A DNA stretch of 64,000 nt, from positions 1-64,000 of the forward strand of contig JAABRE010000001.1 of the NCBI GenBank assembly GCA_011391125.1, written 5' to 3'. A program made the translations under genes and the position numbers. The notes below the pieces were generated by a model. It ran no database searches and was not told where the DNA came from. It saw nothing but the letters and a program-made list of their open reading frames with translations. Within the stretch, counting starts at the first letter, position 1, and the number at the start of each line of letters is the position of its first letter. The DNA comes from Synechococcales cyanobacterium S06 (GTDB lineage: Bacteria > Cyanobacteriota > Cyanobacteriia > Cyanobacteriales > JAABRE01). This document shows positions 25,338-32,280 of this stretch, one piece after another.

Positions 25338-26016
25338 TAAATTGGAGAGTAGTTTCAAAATCTAGTAAGTTGCCATTTGCAACCACTAAAGTCCATTGAT
25401 TGTTAATTAATTGAACGTCAAAAGTGTCACTCGTGTCTGTTACCCTCAAGGAGGCGATCGTATCGTCAGCGTCAGAAATGTTCAAAGTACCAACTACCGT
25501 ACCATTAGCAGTATTTTCATCAAGTGTGAAAATTTGATTTGCAAGCACAGGAATCTGATTAACCTCAGAAATTACCACATTTGTAGGAATATCAAGGGTA
25601 AATCCGTTTGCGCCATTACCAGTAAAATTAATTACGGTATTCAAATTATTCAGATCAACCCCATTTTGCACTTGAAATTTGATAGTGTATAAATCGACAT
25701 TAGTTGTACCAGGCCATGTTTGCCAAGAATCAGACCAAGCTGTGATAAATAGCTTATCTGTATTAGGATTTTGATCAAAATTGCTTTGATCATATCTGCT
25801 CAGATAGTCAATGTCATTAAGAGAATTAGGAAATGTCAAACTTCTATAATAAATGTCGGGAAGTTCCACCAATTTTAAAACAGTGGAATCAAAATAAAGA
25901 CCAACGCTTAAAGAGCCTACTGTAGAATCATCACTTTCATAGCTGACAGTAAACTGTAAAGTACCATCAGAGCTAACTTTCAGGGTTTCAGGGATAATGA
26001 TTTTTTGAATGGGCAT
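25300..26016 (-). pseudogene. RTX/cadherin-domain adhesin, N-terminal part (gene split by MITE)
   Basis: The first part of the same protein: a cohesin-like or big beta-sandwich start (IPETLKVSSDGTLQFTVSYE, GSLSVGLYFDSTVLKLVELP), no signal peptide (as expected for type I secretion), then a cadherin-like repeat beginning NQIPVLANQIFTLDENTANG and ending DFETTLQF. From there the frame enters the MITE and adds only IVIPIKIKTVEK before a stop. With the MITE and one TA removed, QF joins to NFNLTVTDPIG and the whole gene (26016 to 23980) would encode about 636 residues. The start ATG has an adequate ribosome site (AGGAGT), so a truncated, unsecretable product may still be made. Confidence 0.8.
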
Positions 26017-26036
26017 TTTTTTACTCCTAAAATTGT

Positions 26037-26101
26037 GTAGGGTGCGTCACATTTTTAAGCTAAATATTCAAGCGATAATTTATTTGTGTGACGCACCCTA
26101 C
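26037..26101. repeat. Hairpin repeat, GTAGGGTGCGTCACA family
   Basis: Perfect 15-bp arms at 26037-26051 and 26087-26101, just upstream of the adhesin start. The flanks TCCTAAAATTGT and ACTTTAGGATTATAAAACAATT match those of the 27919 copy, so the mobile unit is longer than the hairpin. Confidence 0.85.
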
Positions 26102-26204
26102 TTTAGGATTATAAAACAATTTTGTTTTATTTTTCAAGGTGCAACGGAAAATTTGGTTAAATTTTGTGAAGGGAATTGAGAGTGAATACTCATGGGTAAA
26201 TATG

Positions 26205-26300
26205 GTTTTTTTGTTTATCAGAAATCCGAAAAATAGATAAACTTAAAGGTAATGTTTGCAACATTACCTAAAACCAAAATAATCATAGGAGGATCATACC
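26205..26300 (+). promoter_or_regulatory. Conserved leader with two stems, upstream of coiled-coil paralog 1
   Basis: GTTTATC (26213-26219) pairs with GATAAAC (26236-26242) around AGAAATCCGAAAAATA. A second stem AGGTAATGTT (26247-26256) pairs with AACATTACCT (26260-26269). A matching leader precedes the second paralog at about 26783-26877, where stem 2 reads GGTAGTG/CACTACC, a compensated A-T to G-C change. The gene-proximal AGGAGG ribosome site follows at 26288-26293. Confidence 0.5.
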
Positions 26301-26600
26301 ATGTCCACAATCACAGAAAGCGATTTACAAGAGCTTAAAGAGTTGATCAAAGATTTAAAAACTGAACTTAAATCTGAAATATTAGCAATGAAAAATGATT
26401 TGGAGAAAAATCAAATTAAATTGGAAGGCAAAATAGATACTATTAATACCCGTTTAGATACCTACAAACCAGCACTTGATAAAATACCCGAATTAGCGGA
26501 AAAAGTTGGCGAATTGAAGGGTTGGCGAGCAGTTTCTTTAGTGATTTTCTCTGGGTTTATTACCAGTTTATATTGGTTATTGAGAATGGGTAAACTTTAA
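26301..26600 (+). CDS. Coiled-coil tail-anchored membrane protein, paralog 1
   Basis: 99 residues with no named family that I can assign. Residues about 5-70 are a charged coiled coil (DLQELKELIKDLKTELKSEI, KLEGKIDTINTRLDTYKPAL). A short amphipathic segment KVGELKGWRAVS follows, then one C-terminal transmembrane helix (VIFSGFITSLYWLLRMGKL), giving an N-in tail-anchored layout. The last 45 residues are almost identical to those of the neighbour at 26878-27228, while the coiled coils differ in length, so this is a tandem duplication with divergence in the coil. It has the strong AGGAGG ribosome site that the second copy lacks. Confidence 0.7.
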   Translation: MSTITESDLQELKELIKDLKTELKSEILAMKNDLEKNQIKLEGKIDTINTRLDTYKPALDKIPELAEKVGELKGWRAVSLVIFSGFITSLYWLLRMGKL

Positions 26601-26782
26601 TCTGAGATTGTCGGGTGTGTGAGGTGGACCGTGATTTAACTAACCATTACCAAGACTTAACAATCCACCTCGCCCACCACCTAGCACATAATCGAATATT
26701 TGTCAAGTGTTTGAAGGTGGGCAAAACGGACAATAAATCAAGGTGTTTTCGAGATAATTTTTCCCCGTTTTACCCACCCTAC
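26601..26782. repeat. Hairpin repeats between the coiled-coil paralogs
   Basis: GAGGTGGACCGTG with its partner near CAATCCACCTCGCCCACC (26630-26680), and GGTGGGCAAAACGG (26716-26729) with CCGTTTTACCCACC (26765-26778). Apparent short reading frames here are by-products of these palindromes. Confidence 0.6.
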
Positions 26783-26877
26783 TTTTTTGTTTGTCAGAAA
26801 TCCGAAAAATAGATAAACTTAAAGGTAGTGCTAGAAACACTACCCAAAAAAACAAACATTAATAGGAAAATGATACC
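26783..26877 (+). promoter_or_regulatory. Conserved leader with two stems, upstream of coiled-coil paralog 2
   Basis: GTTTGTC (26789-26795, one G-U) pairs with GATAAAC (26812-26818), and GGTAGTG (26824-26830) pairs with CACTACC (26838-26844). Spacing and sequence between the stems (AGAAATCCGAAAAATA, then TTAAAGGTA) equal those of the leader at 26205. The ribosome-site region reads ATAGGAAAATG instead of ATAGGAGGATC, so translation initiation should be weaker. Confidence 0.5.
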
Positions 26878-27228
26878 ATGTCCACAATCACAGAAAACGA
26901 TTTAAAAGAGATTAAAGATTTAATCATTGCTCAAAATCAAAAAATTGATCAATTATCCAGAGATAATACGGAAATCAAAAATAACTTAACTCAGTTAACC
27001 ATTAATCAGACAAGATTAGAAGGTAAAATCGAAAACCTTGAAGAAAAAATGCAGGGAAGCTTTAATACACTTAATACCCGTTTTGACTCCTATAAACCAG
27101 CACTTGACAAAATCTCCGAATTGGCGGAAAAAGTTGGCGAATTGAAGGGTTGGCGAGCAGTTTCTCTGGTGATTTTCTCAGGGTTTATTACCAGTATTTA
27201 TTGGTTATTGAGAATGGGGAAACTTTAA
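26878..27228 (+). CDS. Coiled-coil tail-anchored membrane protein, paralog 2
   Basis: 116 residues, same plan as the gene at 26301: N-terminal MSTITENDLKEIKDLI, a longer coiled coil (IDQLSRDNTEIKNNLTQLTI, LEGKIENLEEKMQGSFNTL), then the shared block FDSYKPALDK, KVGELKGWRAVSLVIFSGF and the terminal YWLLRMGKL transmembrane end. The coil has about 17 extra residues. Hetero-oligomers with paralog 1 through the coils are plausible. Function unknown. The AT-rich ribosome site is weaker than that of paralog 1. Confidence 0.7.
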   Translation: MSTITENDLKEIKDLIIAQNQKIDQLSRDNTEIKNNLTQLTINQTRLEGKIENLEEKMQGSFNTLNTRFDSYKPALDKISELAEKVGELKGWRAVSLVIFSGFITSIYWLLRMGKL

Positions 27229-27284
27229 TCTGAGGAAGAAACCTGGTTTTTCTTAGGATTAACGACTGTCATTAGTTTTTTACT

Positions 27285-27312
27285 GTAGAGAGGTTGTATG
27301 CAACGTTTCTAC
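27285..27312. repeat. Imperfect palindrome related to 9010-9039
   Basis: GTAGAGAGGTTGTA against TGCAACGTTTCTAC, 28 bp with three mismatches; the perfect version lies at 9010-9039. It sits about 60 bp upstream of the antitoxin gene. Confidence 0.65.
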
Positions 27313-27374
27313 CACAAATGGTGATAGATTGTTATATAATAATTAATTATCCATGGAGAAAAAATTGAGAAATT

Positions 27375-27587
27375 ATGGAAAATTTACTTCCTGATAATAT
27401 TTTAAAATTAAGTATTTCAGAAAGAATTGAGTTAGTTCAAGATATTTGGGATAGTATTTTAATTAATTCTGAAGAAGTGACCGTTTCTGAGAGTCAAAAA
27501 AAGGAGTTAGCTCGTCGTTTAAAATTATATGAACAAAATTACGAGCAACTTGCCAAATGGGATGATTTTAAACAAAAATTTAATTAA
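27375..27587 (+). CDS. Addiction-module antitoxin (TIGR02574-type)
   Basis: A 70-residue protein of the putative addiction module component family: ILKLSISERIELVQDIWDSI, a helical start shared by the family, then a Lys/Glu-rich C-terminal tail (KKELARRLKLYEQNY) that would wrap the toxin. Six bases separate its stop from the start of the RelE/ParE-like toxin gene, so the two are co-translated. These antitoxins neutralise the toxin and repress the operon. Confidence 0.85.
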   Translation: MENLLPDNILKLSISERIELVQDIWDSILINSEEVTVSESQKKELARRLKLYEQNYEQLAKWDDFKQKFN

Positions 27588-27593
27588 TGTCTA

Positions 27594-27896
27594 ATGAGTT
27601 ATCAAGTTTTTATTACACCGGAAGCTGAATTAGATTTAGAAGAAGCTTATAATTGGTATGAATCACAAAATATTGGTTTAGGTTCAGAATTTATTCGAGT
27701 TATTGATGCTAGTCTTTCTAATATTCAAAGAAACCCCTTAAGTTATCCTACAATTTATCAGAAAATTAGACGAAAATTAATTCGTAAATTTCCTTATGGT
27801 TTATTCTATTTAGTGGAAAATGAAATGATAATTATACTCGCTTGTTTTCATATAAAACGCAATCCTAAACAATGGAAAAGACGTTTTTCAAAATAG
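27594..27896 (+). CDS. RelE/ParE family toxin
   Basis: A 100-residue type II toxin: YQVFITPEAELDLEEAYNWY, GSEFIRVIDASLSNIQRNP, then IRRKLIRKFPYGLFYLVEN and a C-terminal IIILACFHIKRNPKQWKRR, the conserved strand-helix pattern. The RRKLIRKFPYGLFY and H-x-x-R-x-P segments identify the family. Whether it is a ribosome-dependent RNase (RelE) or gyrase poison (ParE) cannot be settled. Length is complete. Partner antitoxin lies 6 bp upstream. A GTAGGGTGCGTCACA hairpin follows 22 bp after the stop. Confidence 0.88.
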   Translation: MSYQVFITPEAELDLEEAYNWYESQNIGLGSEFIRVIDASLSNIQRNPLSYPTIYQKIRRKLIRKFPYGLFYLVENEMIIILACFHIKRNPKQWKRRFSK

Positions 27897-27918
27897 AATA
27901 AATTTTTCCTAAAATTGT

Positions 27919-27983
27919 GTAAGGTGCGTCACATTTTTAAGTTAATTATATGAGTAATAAGTTATCTGTGTGAAGCACCCTAC
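27919..27983. repeat. Hairpin repeat, GTAGGGTGCGTCACA family
   Basis: GTAAGGTGCGTCACA and TGTGAAGCACCCTAC, 15-bp arms with two mismatches. The outer flanks are the same as for the copy at 26037-26101. Confidence 0.8.
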
Positions 27984-28021
27984 TTTAGGATTATAAAACA
28001 ATTATGATTGATTTACTAGGG

Positions 28022-28579
28022 TTAAAAACGACAATTTTTGTCAGGAAAAAAGTTAAATTTAAAGGGTAAAGTTAAGGTTAAAAAATGTAATTCAAACACT
28101 TTTGGCCAGATAAATTTAAAGCCAAATAAAGGAGTAGAAAATTGGATAACTTGACCCAATTTTTGCCATCCAATTAAACCTAAATAATCTTTACCAATTC
28201 CCCAAGGAGATAAAAAATAATTGGTTTCAGCTTGGTTTAAAATGGACTGAATATAGGTATTACTATTAGGACCTGGCCAATATAAATAATAATGATTATC
28301 GGGGTAATTTTTTGGACTATTTTCGATAATTTCGGCCAGTAATTCTGCGCACTTGCCTGCCCATTCATGCTCCAACCAACTAGGACCATTACCAACACCA
28401 CTATCATAAAACATTAGGTTTTTATGTAAATGTCCCCAACTAATTTTACCAACATTTTTCCTTTGCCAAATTTCCCATCTATCACAGTGAGAATCTTTAA
28501 TTATGACAAACCAATAATGAACGGCCATAAAACCAATTACGGGTATTTTAGCAGCTCTTAATTGTACAATTACACCCAT
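28022..28579 (-). CDS. DUF3750-like protein
   Basis: A 185-residue protein that best fits DUF3750: VIVQLRAAKIPVIGFMAVHY, followed by WFVIIKDSHCDRWEIWQRKN, ENSPKNYPDNHYYLYWPGPN and the sequence SNTYIQSILNQAETNYFLSP. The His/Asp/Asn/Tyr-rich middle (DNHYYLYWPGPNSNTYI) resembles a papain-like or NlpC/P60-like Cys/His/Asn site layout, but no clear catalytic triad can be assigned. No signal peptide. Flanked by accessory genes and repeats. Function unknown. Confidence 0.6.
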   Translation of the reverse strand: MGVIVQLRAAKIPVIGFMAVHYWFVIIKDSHCDRWEIWQRKNVGKISWGHLHKNLMFYDSGVGNGPSWLEHEWAGKCAELLAEIIENSPKNYPDNHYYLYWPGPNSNTYIQSILNQAETNYFLSPWGIGKDYLGLIGWQKLGQVIQFSTPLFGFKFIWPKVFELHFLTLTLPFKFNFFPDKNCRF

Positions 28580-28650
28580 AAAATTAATGCTTAATATTCA
28601 GGTTATATCAAGCATTAATTATAGGTCTTTTTCGTTTATTTTGCTACTAC

Positions 28651-29289
28651 TTAAAATAGTTCAATATTCGTAGCAATATCAAAAGAACCATCGGTATTTA
28701 TAACTAAAAATTCCGTACCTTTATAAGATAAAGAACCAGTATTTTCATCAAAATTGAAATCAGTTAAAGAATTATCAGAAATATCAAATCCTTCTGCATT
28801 AATGGAAATTTTATCTATTATTTCGTCAAAATCTTTAATGATATCTAATCCTTCATTAACGGAATTAAAAACAAAAATATCAGCACCTCCACCTCCCGTT
28901 AAAATATCATTACCTGAATCTCCTCTCAAAATGTCATTACCCTCACCACCTATCAAGTTATCTTTACCGTCACCACCATTTAAAACGTCATTACCTTGAC
29001 CGCCTTGCAACTTGTCGTTACCATCATCGCCAAAGAGTAAATCGTCACCCAATCCACCGTTGAGTAGATCGTTTCCTAAACCTCCATACAAAGAGTCTTT
29101 GCCTGCATCGCCAAATAGTCGATCATTTCCTTCAAAACCATTGAGTAAATCGTTACCCTGTTTACCTTTGAGAATATCTTTACCAAGGCTTCCATTTAAA
29201 GTATCATCATTGATAGTACCTTGTGGTTTTTTAATTTTTTCGTCTAATGGAGGAACAATTTTGTTTGCGTTTTTAAAAGAATTAGCCAT
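28651..29289 (-). CDS. RTX calcium-binding protein (short)
   Basis: 212 residues made mostly of about eleven RTX nonapeptides (GNDLLNGFEGNDRLFGDAG, then GNDVLNGGDGKDNLIGGEG and similar, about residues 28-140). A non-repeat C-terminus follows (FVFNSVNEGLDIIKDFDE, then ISINAEGFDISDNSLTDF), typical of type I secretion substrates. The repeats fold into a Ca2+-bound beta roll outside the cell. There is no signal peptide. It is much shorter than most relatives, so it could be a free calcium-binding exoprotein. It is close to the split RTX adhesin but differs in repeat sequence. Confidence 0.85.
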   Translation of the reverse strand: MANSFKNANKIVPPLDEKIKKPQGTINDDTLNGSLGKDILKGKQGNDLLNGFEGNDRLFGDAGKDSLYGGLGNDLLNGGLGDDLLFGDDGNDKLQGGQGNDVLNGGDGKDNLIGGEGNDILRGDSGNDILTGGGGADIFVFNSVNEGLDIIKDFDEIIDKISINAEGFDISDNSLTDFNFDENTGSLSYKGTEFLVINTDGSFDIATNIELF

Positions 29290-29395
29290 GATTTTTTAGT
29301 TTTTCACTAATAGAATTACTTTTTTATTTTAACAAAATTAAATATTAATTTTTAATTAAATTATGTCCCCTTTTTTTCCCCTCATCAAAACAAAT

Positions 29396-30406
29396 ATGAA
29401 AGTCGTTTTTTTCGGTACACCTCAATTTGCTGTTCCCACTTTAGAAGCTTTATTGCAACATCCCGAGTTTGAAGTTGTCGCCGTTGTCTCACAACCTGAC
29501 AAAAAGAGGGGGAGGGGCAATCAAATGATCCCCTCAGAGGTTAAAAAATTGGCTTTACTGCATGATTTACCCGTATTTACCCCAAAAAGTGTCAAAAAGA
29601 ATCGAGAGACCCTTGATTTTTTGCATAGAACACAAGCTGAAGTTTTTGTCGTAGTTGCCTATGGACAAATTCTCTCCCCAGAAATCCTAAAAATGCCGAA
29701 ATTTGGCTGTATTAATGTGCATGGTTCGATTTTACCACGTTATCGGGGTGCTGCTCCGATTCAGTGGTGTTTATATCACGGGGAGAGGGAAACTGGTATT
29801 ACGACGATGTTAATGGATGAAGGTTTAGACACTGGAGCAATGTTGCTGAAATCAGTTATTAAAGTTAATTTACTGGATAATGCGGATAATTTAGCAGTAA
29901 ATTTATCGCAAAAAGGGGCGGAGTTACTGATAGAAACTTTGGAAAAAATTGAGAAAATTAATCCCATTCCCCAAGATAATAATCAGGCTAATTATGCACC
30001 TTTAATTAATAAGTCAAACTTTGAAATTAATTGGCAAAATTCAGGGTTACAAATTCATAATCAAGTGAGAGCATTTTATCCGAATTGTGTGACAAAATTT
30101 CGAGGTGAAGATGTGAAAATATTAGCGACTATACCTTTAGGTGAAGAATATTTTGCGGAATTACCGGCTGAATTTCAGATTTTACAGCAAAGATGGCCAG
30201 AATTAGCGCTACTTTCAGGAAACTCCGGTGAAGTAGTATTTAATTTGAAAAAATTTGGTCCAGTGATTCAAACTGGTGAAGGATTATTGTTATTATTACA
30301 AGTACAATTATCAGGGAAAAAACCGCAATCTGGTTGGGATTTTGTCAATGGTAAAAGGTTAAATATTGGGGAAATTTTTGATCTCAGAAATCCGATTTTT
30401 AACTAA
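29396..30406 (+). CDS. fmt: Methionyl-tRNA formyltransferase
   Basis: Transfers a formyl group from 10-formyl-THF to Met-tRNA(fMet) for initiation. Start chosen at the ATG at 29396 because the family begins [14 protein letters not shown]; an upstream in-frame ATG (29363) adds 11 unconserved residues. Recognised motifs: [15 protein letters not shown], the active-site [16 protein letters not shown] (about residues 108-123), and [11 protein letters not shown]. The C-terminal OB-like domain is complete, and the last residues (LRNPIFN) are encoded by the left arm of an AGAAATCCGATTTTT hairpin repeat, which has replaced the native tail. Confidence 0.94.
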   Translation: MKVVFFGTPQFAVPTLEALLQHPEFEVVAVVSQPDKKRGRGNQMIPSEVKKLALLHDLPVFTPKSVKKNRETLDFLHRTQAEVFVVVAYGQILSPEILKMPKFGCINVHGSILPRYRGAAPIQWCLYHGERETGITTMLMDEGLDTGAMLLKSVIKVNLLDNADNLAVNLSQKGAELLIETLEKIEKINPIPQDNNQANYAPLINKSNFEINWQNSGLQIHNQVRAFYPNCVTKFRGEDVKILATIPLGEEYFAELPAEFQILQQRWPELALLSGNSGEVVFNLKKFGPVIQTGEGLLLLLQVQLSGKKPQSGWDFVNGKRLNIGEIFDLRNPIFN

Positions 30407-30451
30407 AAATTACTTGATCACAACCCACAAATTTGTAAAAATCGGATTTCT
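30386..30451 (+). terminator. AGAAATCCGATTTTT hairpin repeat at the 3' end of fmt
   Basis: AGAAATCCGATTTTT (30386-30400) and AAAAATCGGATTTCT (30437-30451) are perfect 15-bp arms overlapping the fmt stop codon. A tight version is at 53095-53120, and a half (AGAAATCCGAAAAAT) occurs in both coiled-coil leaders. It may terminate transcription. Confidence 0.55.
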
Positions 30452-30461
30452 CAGGCCATAT

Positions 30462-30781
30462 TATCGCATTTTCTGATTAAGTGTTATATACTCCCTCACC
30501 CCCCAACCCCCCAGGGCGTTTTCATTCTCGGAGGTGAAAACGGTGGGAATTAGGGTATTGGGGGATTGGGGGGATTTTTCACTCTCGGATTTTCAATCAT
30601 AATTAAAAGTCAGAAAATTCTCAATTTGTGGCTATAAATTATCAAAAAAGATTGATTATTCACTGTTTATTGTTCCTTGTTCAAAATAAAAAATTTAGAA
30701 TGAAAACACCCTGCCCAACCCCCCTCATCCCAAAGGGAGAGGGGGGGAAAAAAGGGCAAAATATCAACTAAAAATGCTATA
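30462..30781. mobile_element. TATAGC-family MITE, copy D, interrupted by a nested element
   Basis: Left part 30462-30511 (TATCGCATTTTCTGATTAAG) and right part 30714-30781 (CTCATCCCAAAGGGAGAGG, ending AAAAATGCTATA) form one about 108-bp copy once the 202-bp element and one 10-bp duplication are removed. Its last four bases TATA are shared with copy E. Confidence 0.8.
30512..30713. mobile_element. 202-bp nested element with 16-bp inverted ends and 10-bp target duplication
   Basis: Ends CAGGGCGTTTTCATTC (30512-30527) and GAATGAAAACACCCTG (30698-30713) are inverted repeats with one mismatch. CCCAACCCCC is present immediately on both sides (30502-30511 and 30714-30723). No reading frame is inside, so it is non-autonomous. 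The same right end stands alone at 195-210. A 10-bp duplication differs from the TA target of IS630-type elements, so a different transposase family moved it. Confidence 0.75.
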
Positions 30782-30884
30782 GGATTTTCTGATTAAGTGT
30801 TATATACCCCCTCACCCCCCAACCCCCCTCATCCCAAAGGGAGAGGGGGGAAAAAAGGGCAAAATATCAACTAAAAATGCTATA
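30778..30884. mobile_element. TATAGC-family MITE, copy E
   Basis: Directly abuts copy D. Left end TATAGGATTTTCTGATTAAG, right end CAACTAAAAATGCTATA. The final TGCTATATT resembles an extended -10 box, 23 bp before the CPBP gene start. Together 30407-30906 consists of the fmt hairpin, copy D with its nested element, and copy E; no gene is present. Confidence 0.8.
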
Positions 30885-30906
30885 TTTTGTATTTAAAAAT
30901 AAAAAA

Positions 30907-31716
30907 ATGTTAGATATTAACTTTTTTCTTAGTAATGGAATCAGAGAAATTGGGTTTTTTCTTGTTATTTGGTTAACCCTGTGGTTGCCGATCGCCTTTC
31001 CCCTTGCTAAGATAGTAAAATGGTATCCTTGGCAACCTTTTTCGGTGCAGCAAAAATTAGTGCTGGTTAGTTCATTGTATTTAATAGCTCCGCTAATAAT
31101 CTGGTTTTTAGCTAATAAAAAAGGGTTATCTTTAGGAGCTTATGGATTAAATTGGAGTTTAGATTCACTAACAAGTTTAAGTAAGGGTTTTCTGTTAGGA
31201 ATTAGCGGATTATTAGCGGTTTTTTTGCTAGAATTTGCTTTAAAATTGATGGAATTTAAGTGGGAAAAACTTACTAAATTTTGGTCAGTTGGAATACCAG
31301 TTTTATTCTTAGGATTATTTATTAGTGTCGTAGAGGAATTAATATTTCGAGGCTTTTTCTTGACGGAATTAAACCAAAATATAAATATTTGGATAAGTGC
31401 AGTAATTTCCAGTGTAATTTTTGCCATCTTACATTTAATTTGGGAGCAAAAACAAACTTTACCACAAATTCCGGGACTATTTTTCATGGGAATAGTGTTA
31501 GTAATTGCAAGATTATTTAATGACGGAAATTTAAGTTTGGCGATCGGATTACATAGTAGTTGGATTTTCGGTTTAACCTGTTTAGATAGTTTAGGTTTAA
31601 TTGTTTATAAAGATAACGCTCCTGATTGGTTTATCGGGATAAATAAACAACCATTGGCGGGAGTTTCTGGGTTAATTTGTTTATTAATAACTGGTTTAAT
31701 TGTTGTTAGTATTTAA
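30907..31716 (+). CDS. CPBP family intramembrane glutamic endopeptidase
   Basis: A 269-residue polytopic membrane protein of the CAAX/CPBP (Rce1-like) family. The catalytic motif EELIFRGFF is at about residues 143-151; further conserved segments are SAVISSVIFAILHLIWEQ (His, second motif) and LAIGLHSSWIFGL (third motif). Eight hydrophobic segments are visible. The start is set at 30907 (MLDINFF), since the ten codons upstream lie in MITE DNA. Prokaryotic members process peptides or membrane proteins; the substrate is unknown. Copy E of the TATAGC repeat ends 22 bp before the start. Confidence 0.85.
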   Translation: MLDINFFLSNGIREIGFFLVIWLTLWLPIAFPLAKIVKWYPWQPFSVQQKLVLVSSLYLIAPLIIWFLANKKGLSLGAYGLNWSLDSLTSLSKGFLLGISGLLAVFLLEFALKLMEFKWEKLTKFWSVGIPVLFLGLFISVVEELIFRGFFLTELNQNINIWISAVISSVIFAILHLIWEQKQTLPQIPGLFFMGIVLVIARLFNDGNLSLAIGLHSSWIFGLTCLDSLGLIVYKDNAPDWFIGINKQPLAGVSGLICLLITGLIVVSI

Positions 31717-31732
31717 AGATAATTTTTTTAGC

Positions 31733-32125
31733 TTAATTTGATTCAAGAAATTGTTGAATTTGTAGAATAAAGAATGGATATTCATTTAAAGCTTTATTGA
31801 TGCAAATAAAAACAATATGTTGATCTATTTCTAAATATTGATGTACTAAAATATTTCTCATACTTGCTGATTTTGATAATTCAATCGCAAGATTCTTTTC
31901 AATAACACCAAATTCACCCATTTTTAAAAAAGATTCTTTATTTGTTTTAGCTTCAAAATTAAAACCTTTTGTTAAAATATGTTCATTAATATCAAGACTA
32001 CTTTGAATGATTAATTCTAATAATCTTTCGGTAATTAACTGTATTTGATAATATTGTAAATAACTCTCAAAATTTAATGATTCAAACTCTCGCAAATTTG
32101 TTAGTTTTTCAGTCATAAAATTCAA
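31733..32125 (-). pseudogene. HepT-type HEPN toxin, 5' end removed by MITE
   Basis: 130 codons of a DUF86/HepT HEPN RNase. The catalytic motif R-x4-H-x-Y is intact as RNILVHQY near the C-terminal third, and EKLTNLREFESLNFESYLQY is the usual first helix. The present frame begins only at an internal TTG (32125) or ATG (32116). Upstream codons DKLSILSRLNF run back to the edge of the 124-bp MITE (32152-32275). Without the MITE and one TA the frame starts ATG AAA TTA GAT, overlapping the preceding nucleotidyltransferase stop by ATGA. The toxin has therefore lost its start codon and translational coupling, although a truncated form may be made. Confidence 0.75.
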
Positions 32126-32151
32126 TCGACTTAAAATTGAAAGTTTATCTA

Positions 32152-32275
32152 TAGTAATTCCAAATAAAAATTAAACAAAAGTTTTTAGTTTGTTGTTGGA
32201 CTTTAGTCCTAAGAAGCGCTAAAGCGCAACTACGAACCTATTTTTCAACTGTTTTAATCTTAATTGGAATCAATA
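32152..32275. mobile_element. 124-bp MITE, copy 2 (inside the HepT start)
   Basis: Ends TAGTAATTCCAA and TTGGAATCAATA, flanked by TA at 32150-32151 and 32276-32277. The length is identical to copy 1 (25214-25337), with only a few base differences visible. It separates the start codon and second codon of the HepT gene from the rest. Confidence 0.9.
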
Positions 32276-32280
32276 TAATT

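Noticed and set aside
26615-26812. Apparent 65-codon frame between the coiled-coil paralogs
   Set aside because: It is created by the GGTGGAC and GGTGGGCAAAACGG palindromes, has no ribosome site and no protein-like composition.
28754-29299. Ser/Pro-rich frames opposite the short RTX gene
   Set aside because: They are the antisense of Gly-Asp-rich RTX repeats, which always give open Ser/Pro frames. The same applies at 24587-24949.
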